Shown here piece after piece: positions 46,901 through 54,692 of a stretch of DNA of 64,000 nt (position 1 is its first letter; the number at the start of each line of letters is the position of its first letter). The stretch spans positions 679 to 64,678 of the forward strand of contig QANZ01015834.1 of NCBI GenBank assembly GCA_003254925.1, given 5' to 3'. The position numbers and the translations under genes are program-made. Source of the DNA: Chamaecrista fasciculata (taxonomy: Eukaryota > Streptophyta > Magnoliopsida > Fabales > Fabaceae). Below the pieces are notes generated by a model that was not told the DNA's origin, did no database searches, and saw nothing but the letters and a program-made list of their open reading frames with translations.

Positions 46901-48945
46901 TTGCAGACCTGCTGACATGCCACTCCAATGATCATGCTTCAACAACAATTTCAACAAGCTAGTGCGGTTAGAATCACACCCAGCTTGAGGGGGCATATCA
47001 GAACAACAAATTCAGTCCTAGATTTTCCAGGAGCTAACCTCTCTCATTTGCCTACCTCATCTCTCGCCATCTTTAAATTCAAATACATTATCCCAACTAA
47101 TTTCCTTTTAAATTTAAATTTATCATATCTTCATCAAAATCTTTTGTACCTTGTAAAGTCTTTTCAAACTCTTGCGAATAACAGAATCGTCATCATTCTC
47201 TATATCCACACCTTCTTTAAAGAACCACTTGAAGTGGTGGCACCAACTATGAACTTTTCAGTAAAGATAGAAAATAAAAAAAAATAAAATAAAATGGCAC
47301 CAACTGAACTTAGGCTCTCACATGTTCATCCTATATGAAAACTAGCAACGAGCTCTATACCTATAGTGATAACACTTGGTGCTAACCACACGTGTTAATT
47401 TTGCAAATGTATTACATGACAAGAGGAAACAAATTTTAAAATTTGTTGATGGGTTGTAAGTAACTTCTTTTACAGAAGATGAGGTTCAGATCAACAGCCA
47501 AAAAGTAATCAATGATCTTTCTTAGATCAAGTTTAAGATACTACAAACAAGCAAAGTGCATGCACAAATATAGACATGCAACCTTATGCCACAAATATTT
47601 AAAAACCATTTCAAACAAAAAGTTTAGAAAAAAAAGAAAAAACACTCACATTCAACATCAGCATTTTTGGCTTCTGCCGTAAGCTGTTCTACTATTCGTG
47701 GCACAACATCAGCTCGAGTAACACCTCCAACAGCATCAATGTCAGCCAGAGCATCCCAATTTGGTGTAGGTATTCCTCCACCTGAACTCAAACCTTGGGC
47801 ACCAGTGTCAGACAAGATCCTGGCTAGGTAGTAATAGACATACCGTAGGACACTTCTATCTTCGCATTGCTGATTAAGCTGCAGGTTAAAGATAAAGAGA
47901 CATATGATTGACTAAAAACATAGGCAGCTAAACTGTGTGAGCACAATTTGAACTGTAAAATTTAGCATATAATATGCTGTGTATCTCATAGAATAGCCAA
48001 TTCTGTCATTTGTCCGTCCTTTCAATAGCTTAACAAGAAGTTGCCCCCAGTAATCCATAGAAACAGAGGGACATACAAGAAATGGAACATAAAATAAGAA
48101 AATCAAAGGAAACTGAAACATACCATGAGAAGGGAAGGGGCCAATGATGGGTCCACGGAGTTATACACAGCAAGTTTTGGAAATACATGGCGCACCAATT
48201 GCCGCTGAGAATTTTTCTACAATCCAGTGATGATCAAAACAAAACCATATCATTAGAGTTTCCAGTCAATAAGTATAATCTTGTGAAGTTTTCCAGTATG
48301 CTTGCTTACTTGATCAGATGTGGCAGCAAGTTCATGAATGCTTCTGGCAAGTTGAGAATATGAAACTGGCTGTAAATACAAGTAGACCACATAAGATTGT
48401 TAATTATCATAAACAAAATTATCAATCGTATCTTCAGCATGTAGAGCCAATTTCCCAAGCGAAAATAGTATGGCAGCTTTTTTATGGGCAAGGAGCACAA
48501 AATTTTACTGCTAAACTTCAAATCAACGACCATACTACTTAAGATCATTTCCGATCTCAAATAAATCATTAAGTAACACTTAAAATCAACCTTTTTCTTC
48601 TGCTTTTGCGGCATTATATTTGTTCTAACTGGGCCTAAAGCAACTCTGGCCGCCGATAGCGTGTCGGTCTGGATCTGCATAAACGTAGCTCTCTTCGACT
48701 TCTTCTCTCCGGCTGGCTTGCCCAGCGCCGTCGGCTGAGTCGCCGGAACCGCCGTAGCTGATGATGCGGCGGCATTCGAAGCTGAAGCCGTAGACGGCGC
48801 CGTTGTTGGGTCGGCCGTGATCAGATCCATGAGTGTGGTTCCTGATGAGTCCTGTGGAAATCGAAAAGAAGAACATATTCAAATTGCGAAGAAAATCGCG
48901 ATGAACTGCAATGTCATACGGAAGTAGAGAGAAATTTACCGCCAT
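24918..48945 (-). CDS. TASH3: TASH3, SH3-domain subunit of the TPLATE endocytic complex
   Basis: Large adaptin-like subunit (TSAUCER in TSET nomenclature) of the plant TPLATE complex, which acts at the plasma membrane in clathrin-mediated endocytosis. Coding exons, 5' to 3' (high to low): 48940-48945, 48591-48851, 48310-48369, 48124-48216, 47650-47878, 44183-44289, 42288-42347, 37934-38034, 34752-34846, 34586-34606, 33552-33647, 33347-33467, 33060-33197, 32787-32971, 31563-31834, 30051-30152, 29628-29804, 29350-29538, 28879-29120, 28642-28788, 27289-27508, 26952-27080, 26724-26867, 26009-26065, 25758-25928, 25520-25579, 24918-24992. All junctions are GT-AG, phases match, and there is no internal stop. 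I count 1185 residues, near the roughly 1200 I recall for the Arabidopsis protein. It starts MADSSGTTLMDLITADP and has ARRLQALKAL, RRLPLDPGNPDF and RARALD blocks. The C-terminus is an SH3 domain. The gene name rests on remembered similarity. Confidence 0.9.
25076..25442. mobile_element. Foldback MULE-type element in TASH3 intron 26
   Basis: A 367-bp palindromic element. It begins GGTCAAAGTGCAAAT and ends ACTTTGGCC, and is flanked by the 9-bp repeat AAAAAGAAA at 25067-25075 and 25443-25451. Its arms consist of reiterated modules like GGTCCCATATCTTTTG and their reverse complement CAAAGATATGGGACC. It has no coding capacity. The same family is at 49735-50127, with a partial copy at 49115-49300. 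Confidence 0.82.
26622..26644. repeat. TASH3: (AT)n microsatellite in a TASH3 intron
   Basis: About eleven uninterrupted AT units in intron 23. Confidence 0.9.
27509..28641 (-). other. TASH3: TASH3 intron 20
   Basis: An AT-rich 1.1-kb intron between the exons encoding LPLGPIS and AKLIDIYRTRHNIS. I see no transposon with definable ends. Confidence 0.7.
30153..31562 (-). other. TASH3: TASH3 intron 15
   Basis: A 1.4-kb intron with TA-rich runs near 31200-31245. No recognisable gene or element was seen. Confidence 0.7.
31835..32786 (-). other. TASH3: TASH3 intron 14
   Basis: A 0.95-kb intron. Near 32240-32320 the phrase ATATGTAAG.ACCTAGAAATTTA occurs twice about 65 bp apart, a small internal duplication. 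Otherwise nothing is recognised. Confidence 0.65.
33648..34585 (-). other. TASH3: TASH3 intron 10
   Basis: A 0.94-kb intron separating the microexon from exon 11. No defined transposon was seen. Near 34130-34190 a short duplication of CAGTGGGG(A/G)CTT is visible. Confidence 0.65.
34586..34606 (-). other. TASH3: 21-nt microexon (coding exon 10) of TASH3
   Basis: GGAATCTTGTTCTTCCTGGAG lies between TTCTGCAG and GTGTGC. It bridges exon 9 (ending CTA G) and exon 11 (starting GG GCT TTG) in phase 1 on both sides, adding GNLVLPG between MAL and GALQDVVHLHD. It can be skipped without a frameshift. Confidence 0.75.
34847..37933 (-). other. TASH3: TASH3 intron 8 (3.1 kb)
   Basis: Mostly AT-rich. A less AT-rich block at about 37010-37660 (with GGCCTAAGGGAGCCTAAGAAG and AGGAAGAAAGCTAAAGG) looks like an old insertion but has no recognisable frame or ends. 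Nothing else is supported. Confidence 0.5.
39000..39460 (-). pseudogene. Copia reverse transcriptase relic in TASH3 intron 7
   Basis: Read on the minus strand, decayed RT blocks appear in order: KHKENDRKIYGTV (ancestral VKYKADG..ERYKARLV), VDYQDTFA (compare VDYQETFAPV) and KINSVSVLLSMA (compare KLNTVRVLLSLA), then a degenerate LDVKNAFLHGD block. Stops and frameshifts are frequent. This is an old Ty1/Copia fragment, transcribed only as part of the TASH3 intron. Confidence 0.65.
39899..40420. repeat. Diverged tandem duplication in TASH3 intron 7, unit about 245 bp
   Basis: The block with CCTTTGGATTTAACTACC, CTCAGAAATTGATG, GTCAACTCTCACACCAATA and CCAAAATGTA, then TCTCACRRCAACA, occurs at 39899-40140 and again at 40150-40400. 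The second copy carries its own changes. A partial third start (GGTAGATACACCCTT) follows at 40398. Confidence 0.7.
41321..41369 (+). mobile_element. 19-bp LINE stub with a perfect 15-bp target duplication
   Basis: AATTAGGATTCTGTT occurs at 41321-41335 and 41355-41369. Between them lies CCAGGCC followed by twelve A residues (41336-41354). This is the same 3' end as the LINE at 5513-5530. It is best read as an extremely 5'-truncated LINE insertion. It lies in TASH3 intron 7. Confidence 0.75.
42348..44182 (-). other. TASH3: TASH3 intron 6 (1.8 kb)
   Basis: AT-rich. A T(10)GGGGGG tract near 43166 and a more complex stretch at 43190-43680 may be an old retroelement fragment, but no ends or frames can be defined. 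Confidence 0.5.
44818..45070. mobile_element. Tourist-like (PIF/Harbinger) MITE in TASH3 intron 5
   Basis: A 253-bp element starting GGGTGTGTTTGG and ending CCAAACAGGCCC (inward GGGCCTGTTTGG), flanked by TTA at 44815-44817 and 45071-45073. TTA target duplications and a GGGNNTGTTTGG terminus are the signature of Tourist elements. The interior is made of TGTAATGAAA-type repeats. One N occurs at 45006. Confidence 0.8.
45093..45575. repeat. Direct duplication in TASH3 intron 5, offset about 261 bp
   Basis: AGAATAGATGGTTTATCATG...CCTTCCCTTCATCAGAAAAT is present at 45093-45314 and again from 45354 to 45562, with substitutions and small indels. Confidence 0.8.
45611..46450. repeat. 194-bp tandem duplication, second copy interrupted by a solo LTR
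   Basis: GCTATGAATTTCCACACCCAAG starts copies at 45611 and 45805. In copy one the sequence CTACATATGTACTTC is uninterrupted (ATATG at 45657-45661). In copy two it is split by the element at 45856-46301 and continues at 46302-46450. Confidence 0.85.
45856..46301 (+). mobile_element. 446-bp solo LTR in TASH3 intron 5
   Basis: It starts TGATGGAG and ends TCTACATCA (TGATG...CATCA termini), and is flanked by ATATG at 45851-45855 and 46302-46306. A TATATAAAG TATA box at 46079-46087 is followed by a pyrimidine-rich tract of CTCCCT units. The sister tandem copy retains the empty site, which proves the boundaries. Confidence 0.88.
46550..47225 (+). pseudogene. Internally deleted copia element: PBS-like site, RNase H end, PPT and LTR part
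   Basis: GGTACCAAAGCACTTATAG near 46590 resembles a decayed initiator-tRNA primer site following LTR-like sequence (about 46310-46585). 46729-46930 encodes the C-terminus of copia pol: NNVSTTYICRNPMFQSKMKH, then VAIDFHFVREQVQ and ADQVADLLT. The purine tract AGCTTGAGGGGG (46981-46992) precedes a second LTR-like copy (46993-47217) that matches about 46400-46585. Almost all of gag and pol are gone. Confidence 0.65.
48940..48945 (-). other. TASH3: First coding exon of TASH3: only six coding bases
   Basis: The start codon and one alanine codon (ATGGCG) precede a donor GTAAAT. The next exon starts at 48851 after TTTCCACAG with GACTCATCAGG, giving MA|DSSGTTLMDL. The alternative start at the Met in exon 2 (48830) would lose nine residues. 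The MADSSGTT reading is the expected plant N-terminus. Confidence 0.8.
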
Positions 48946-49114
48946 CAGGACTATTTCTTGGATTCAGATCAAACAAGCACAGAAAAATTCCTCTTTCCTA
49001 TTGTTTTCTATGTACGGTTAGTTGTTACTTCGTCACGGACTCACGGAGACCAACCATGAACATTGGGGTAAGCTTAAAGTGCCATTCGTTACTTTTTTTT
49101 TTTTTTCTTTTTTA
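48946..49114 (-). promoter_or_regulatory. TASH3: Presumed 5' UTR and proximal promoter of TASH3
   Basis: This is the short interval between the start codon and the first repeat upstream. A poly-T/A run (about 49092-49113) marks its edge. No TATA box is obvious on the minus strand. The repeats at 49115-50127 lie directly upstream and may form part of the promoter. Confidence 0.4.
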
Positions 49115-49300
49115 GGTCACAATATACTTTTGGTCCCATAACTTTTGCATCGGTCTCAATTTGGTCTCATAACTTTTTTTGTTGCACTTTTGGTCCCATA
49201 ACTTTGCAAAAAGTTACAGATTTGGTCATGTATCACTTTTGGTCCCATATCTTTTGGTCAAGTTGTAAAATTTTAGTCTCTAGATAATATTATCTAGGGA
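49115..49300. repeat. Partial copy of the foldback element family
   Basis: GGTCACAATATACTTTTGGTCCCATAAC and following modules (TTGTTGCACTTTTGGTCCCAT, TCTTTTGGTCAAGTTG) match one arm of the elements at 25076 and 49735. The inverted arm and right end are missing. Confidence 0.65.
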
Positions 49301-49389
49301 CCTATTTTTAATTTTCTAAAAGTTTTTTTAAGGCCAATATGTAATTTTTGCAAAATTTGTTATGATTAAAATTACAAAATAGCTCCAAA

Positions 49390-49470
49390 TGGTACCAAAG
49401 TGTTAATGGAGAATACCATAGGGTACCAAAATATCATTTTTTAAACCACAGGGTACCAAAGTGAAATTTA
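49390..49470. repeat. GGTACCAAAGTG repeat, inverted relative to 52840-52954
   Basis: GGTACCAAAGTGTTAATGGA...CATAGGGTACCAAA...AACCACAGGGTACCAAAGTG is approximately the reverse complement of 52840-52954 (ACTTTGGTACCTTGTGGTT...CATTAACACTTTGATAC). It is a dispersed repeat of unknown class. Confidence 0.6.
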
Positions 49471-49734
49471 AATACAATATAATTTACCCCTTAAACTTTA
49501 ATGTTTTTGTTTATACCAGGATTAAAGTGCATTAAGCTCGAGATAATAATAATCCGTTAATTAATAAATTAAAATTCAATTTATTAATTTTTTATTGTAT
49601 TTAAATTTCTTAAAAAAATCTCGATTTCTTTTTTAATATTTTTCAATCAAAATAGTCTCTAGAGTCTCGACCATAAAATTTATTGTATTGAATCATTCAA
49701 ATGTCTTCAATATCTCAAACCAAGAAATTTTAAA

Positions 49735-50127
49735 GGTCAAAGTGCATTTTTAGTCTTATAATTTTTATTCAGATCTTAATTTGGTCTTATAACTCTTTTT
49801 ATTGTACTTTTGGTCCCATATCTTTTGCTCAAGTTGTAGATTTTGTTTCGTGTTGCACTTTTGATCCTATATCTTTGCTTTAAATTGCATAATTAGTCCT
49901 ATATCTTTTGGTCAAGTTGTAGAATTTGTCTCATATCTTTGGATCATATGAGACTGGTGGTGTCTTTATAAAGATATGGGATCAATTCTATAATCTAACC
50001 AAAAGTGATACATGACCAAATCTGAAATCTAAACAAAAAATATGAAACCAACAGTGCAACAAAAAAGAGTTATGGAATCAAATTGAGACCTAAACAAAAA
50101 TTATAGGACCAAAAATACACTTTGACC
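49735..50127. mobile_element. Foldback MULE-type element upstream of TASH3
   Basis: A 393-bp element with perfect terminal inverted blocks, GGTCAAAGTG at the left and CACTTTGACC at the right. It is flanked by the 9-bp repeat AATTTTAAA (49726-49734 and 50128-50136). The interior repeats GGTCYYATATCTTTTG modules in both orientations, as in the 25076 copy. It lies about 0.8 kb upstream of the TASH3 start. Confidence 0.85.
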
Positions 50128-50440
50128 AATTTTAAATAAAAGTTAGGAATAATATGGATTAGTATAGGTAGAACATTATAATTTTTGGATCCAAACATAA
50201 CTTTAAGTGGGCATGAAAATAAATCTATATATCTAAACTCAATCATATCCTCATGCCTTTGATCCAGGCTCAATGAGATTTTAAAATAAAATATGGCTAA
50301 AGACTTGTTGGTGCCCCTAACGTTTGAGGTCAGTTTCAGTAGTGCCCCTAATGTTTATTTTGTGTCAGTTATGCCCTCAACTTTTCACATTGTTGTCAAT
50401 CATACCCTAACGTCAATTTTTTTGGGGCCAAAGTCCTATT
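50128..50440. other. Spacer with a dispersed repeat interrupted by the solo LTR
   Basis: From about 50305 the sequence carries phrases such as GTGCCCCTAACGTTTGAGG, then GTGCCCCTAATGTTTA. It continues after the LTR with TTTTGGTCCCTTAAGTTTGC, so the LTR split an older repeat. No gene was seen. Confidence 0.5.
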
Positions 50441-52627
50441 TGTTGGGGAATCACAAGGTGCGCAGCGGAAGTGAAAAGCAAAAAAATTAATTAAAACTTG
50501 GCGCAAAACAAACTTGTGATTTCCCTAGGAGGTCTGCTAGATGAATTTAAACCGGTGGAAATAGTATTATACCTCGCGAGTTTCAATCGGTCCGGTTGAT
50601 CGGAATGATTCCAAGAAGTCCACACGTTGCGTCCTTCCTCTGCTAGAAATCCACACGAGCAGTTTGTTGGCACCAAGGTGCTAGCCTTCAGTTCTTTTCT
50701 CCAAAAGAACCAGGAACTCCAATCTACGGTTCTTGAATTCAAGAACTGTTCTTGAATTCCAAGACTAAGGTGGCGTAGGAAACACAAGAACACTTTCTTG
50801 TTTTCTCTCAAAACCCTAATTTTGGTGGCCAATCGAATTTTTCTCTCACACTAGGAGAAAGTCGATTTTCCTCTCACTAAACTTTAGGGAGTCAAAATTT
50901 TCTCTCTCTTCCCAAGAGCTAGGTCTTCAAAGTCGACTTCCCTAAGCCTATTTATAGAGTTTGGGAGTTTGATAATTATAATTAGGGAATCCCTAAATTA
51001 TAGGTTAATCAAATTATAAAATTATGAGAATTTCTAATTATAATTATAATTAGGACTTGAATTTCTAAATTATAATTATAGGATTATAATTATAATTAGG
51101 GAATCCCTAAATTATAGGATTATCAAATTATAAAATTATAATTATAATTAGGGAATCCCTAATATCACAATTTTAGGACTTGAATTTCTAATTCAAATAT
51201 TACCTTAATATTTCAATTCAAATTCAAAATGCAATCTCTGAGAATCAAATGGAAGATCAAATCTTCCCTTGGACCCACCTAGAAGAATGCGCCAACTCCC
51301 TTGTATTTTATTGGAATTTTATAAATCAAAATAACATTCCTAATTCTTAGGAAGTTATAACCAACTTATTATCTTCCAATGATTTTGAATTAAAATATTA
51401 CCATAATATCTTTAATTCAAATTTTGAATCAAATTCAAATTCAAACTCATGACTTTAATTAATAAAACATTTCTATTAATAAAATCATCTAATGAGGCAC
51501 CACCCTCAAGCCAATATTAGTGAATTTAATAAATCAATAATCTCCTAACTTTTAGGAACCTTATCTGATTTATTATTCCCTAATATTATAATTGTAAATA
51601 GATTAATCCCTATTAACTATTTAACAATTTTTATATTTAAACTTGTCCTACAAATTTAAATATCACAACTGTAGATTATATTTAAGACAAGACTTAATGT
51701 CCCAGACATTTTGCTGTGTCTTAAATTGTGTCACCGGAGTGACTCACGAATTAACCCTAATTCGTGTCCCTTTAAGCGGTGTCCAGATCCTGCTCGTGTG
51801 TGACCCAGCAAGCCTCACGTGAAGTTGGCAGCAAACCATCTCTATGACTTACAAGTCGAGAGCGGACTCTAGCAAGCTATCACGACTACCCAAAATACGT
51901 GAGTTATCGTTTTATCAAAACCGACTTAACCTTAGTACCTCCTTGTCATAGACCCTATTGTCCTACGATATCTTGGTCATGGATTAGGCACGGGAAAGTC
52001 ATCCATAATCCAAACCACAACTTTCTCGATCTTCTTGAGTAAGTCCCAATATACTGAGTGGCCACTCTTTTCCTTGGACAGACTCATCGAGGGCGCCAGT
52101 TAGATATCTCTCATTTAATGAGGGACAAAATCTCATCTTGGCCAACCACATTCCTCAGCACGGCAATCAACCAAACCCGTACCTAGCCCTTATGGCTACC
52201 CTGCTACGGGAAACGTTAGACTATGCCAAAGTCTGACAACTACAACGCCGGAATAATGATGACCTCAGGTCTCAGGCATCGTGACAGGCGTACAGGAGAG
52301 GCAAGCTAATGACTAGAACCCATGCAGGACTCTCCGGGCCAGTCCAGCAACTTGTAACCCCTTACATAATTGCACCATGACTCTCGTAACAACATCCAGT
52401 GCATGTATCTCTATACACCGAGGTCATGCTGGTCTTAGTTCATTTTCGCTCCCACGAAAACAATCGACCAGGGACAAATTTAGATTAATTATCTTATAAT
52501 TAATCAAGGACGCTATCATAGTAAACATGCTAATAATATGATAACAACATAATTTATCTCCATAAATTAATCAATATGTTCAAAACATATACATAAAATG
52601 ATTGGCCCTAGGGCACAATCTCCAACA
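50441..52627 (-). mobile_element. Solo LTR of the copia-type family (2187 bp)
   Basis: The plus strand starts TGTTGGGGAATCACAAGG and ends CACAATCTCCAACA. CTATT at 50436-50440 and 52628-52632 is the target duplication. A TATA-like CTATTTATAG (minus strand) lies near 50957. Nothing internal adjoins it, hence a solo LTR in minus orientation. Confidence 0.92.
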
Positions 52628-53867
52628 CTATTTTGGTCCCTTAAGTTTGCTCAAAGTTCTGTTTTGGTCCCTCAAGTCTCCAACAATCTTTTCGGTGAAA
52701 TACACAGTAACTCCGACGACTACGAAAAATCATAATCCAAGATTTTTTGAATAGTAAAGCTTTCCTAATTTTGATCTCCACTTAATGACTACATTTAACA
52801 GTTTTTTATTTAATTATTGGATATAAATTCGGGTAAAATAAACTTTGGTACCTTGTGGTTAAGTCTGATTCCACTTTGGTACCCTGAAAGACAAAACTTG
52901 ACATTCGACTACCTTATGGTTTGTTCCATTAACACTTTGATACTCTTTGGTAACGTTTCGCTAGCATTTTACGAAAAGGGCTGATGTGACTAGCCGTTGA
53001 TTTCTACTGTGTCTTAGCTGTTGGTTTCTATTGCATCTTAAATTACAGTTCACTCTCCAACAAGATTTCTTTTCTATGTTTAGGTCCTCTCCCTTTTGTA
53101 AAACAAATTAAAACACGACAAACTAAGAATTGTGAGAGTTTCCTTGAATTCCATTCCAATGACTAGAGAGTTACTAAAAAATTGCAGAAAGATTGTTAGA
53201 GTTCTGTTGAATCAAAATCTTCCCTTTGTCATAAAATTTCTCTCAACCAAGTCCTTAATCAATTATATATTGGACTCAAATGTTTATCATCCTTATCATA
53301 TTAATCCTTGGGCACAAAAAGTAGTTATGTATCTTTGTTCTTTGGTTTATCTTCCATTTAATCTCAACAAACTTTTCTATTTTTCAGAATAGTCCTTGGG
53401 CACATTATAGTAAGATTGATTTTCTACAATATGTTATCAGAATTAATTTAATTATTTCATTAAATATACTAATTCAAATTTAATGACAAACATACTTGAC
53501 TATTGATGTATAAAATATTATACATACTAATAAATTTAAGTTAATATCTTACTAAAACAATTATATTTATTGTAATTATATATTTTAAGGATAAAATATT
53601 ATAGTTTGATCTTCATATTTTGTTGTCATAACTCACTGAATCTTAATTTTTTTCCTAACTCTTTCAAAATTGCACAAAAACCCCATCTTCCTCTTGAAAC
53701 ACATGCACAAACAATAAATTTCTTTTGGGGTTCTTCCAAAACTTCTTTCAACAAAGTCCTTAACTAATTACAAATTAGTCCAGAAATTTAATCTTCTTCA
53801 TCAAATAAGTCCTAAAATTTGCAAATCGACATCCATGGACCTTGACTCAACTATGGTTGTGAACACC
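52628..53867. other. AT-rich spacer with a dispersed repeat
   Basis: It contains the repeat at 52840-52954 (inverted copy of 49390-49470). A short open frame at 53132-53392 has no recognisable motif. I see no gene. Confidence 0.5.
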
Positions 53868-54490
53868 ATATGGTTTAAACCTACAAGGGAAGATCCCATG
53901 AACCCACCCCCAAATTGAAAATATTCAACTCGAAGAAAGATAAACAAAGGTCTGGCAATCACAGTTAAACCTTTGAACTCGAACGACAAAAACCCAAAGT
54001 GTTAGAAGACCCCACAAGGATGATCAAACTTTGATAAGTCTGTTAGGTTTATGAAGAACCCTAGAGAAGATTCACTCTTATAAACTTGGATAAACCAAAC
54101 TCACAATTATCATAATATCAAATCTGATTTCTCAAAGAAAATTACAAAGTATTTGTAAAGATACAATTAGAATTGCAATTAATGCACTTCAATGAAAATA
54201 AAAGTTGAATGCAAAATCAAAGCAAACTATTACTAAAAATAAAGCCTAAGAAATCAACAATTAAATAAATGGCATCCGTGAAAGTCAAGCTTCCCAACAG
54301 ACTTATAAAGGCTTGATCATCCTTGTGGCGTCTTCTAATACTTCGAGTCTTTGTTCGTTCGAGTTCATGGGTTCAAGTGTGATCATCAGACCTTTGTTTA
54401 GCTTTCCTGGGGTTGAATATTTCAATTTGGTGATGGGTTCATGGGATTCTCCTTAGTGGGTTCGCACCATTTAGTATCAAAGCCCACAAG
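53868..54490. repeat. Imperfect inverted repeat, arms about 180-200 bp
   Basis: The left arm (53868-54048) includes ATCCCATGAACCCA, CAAATTGAAAATATTCAAC, AAACAAAGGTCTG and CCACAAGGATGATCAA. The right arm (54290-54490) is the inverted equivalent: TTGATCATCCTTGTGG, CAGACCTTTGTTTAG, GAATATTTCAATTTGG, TGGGTTCATGGGAT. The AT-rich loop is about 240 bp. A transcript would form a long imperfect hairpin. Confidence 0.75.
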
Positions 54491-54692
54491 GGAATCCCAC
54501 ATCTATTATCATGTTTTATGAAATAGTGATGCTTAATCGTTTACTTAGTGGGTTTCAAGCCATGTATCACAACAAAAGACACTCAATTAAGTAAAACCGA
54601 AGGTTAGAGCAATTAATATGAACAAAGAAAAGCATGAGGTGTTTGAGCCACACTTGCGCTGGCGGCGCAGCCCACGGGGCAGTGACAAAAAC

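Noticed and set aside
48625..48945. 106-codon frame starting at the same ATG as TASH3 and reading through the first intron
   Set aside because: It ignores the GTAAAT donor and gives a protein unrelated to the expected N-terminus. The spliced reading gives MADSSGTTLMDL.
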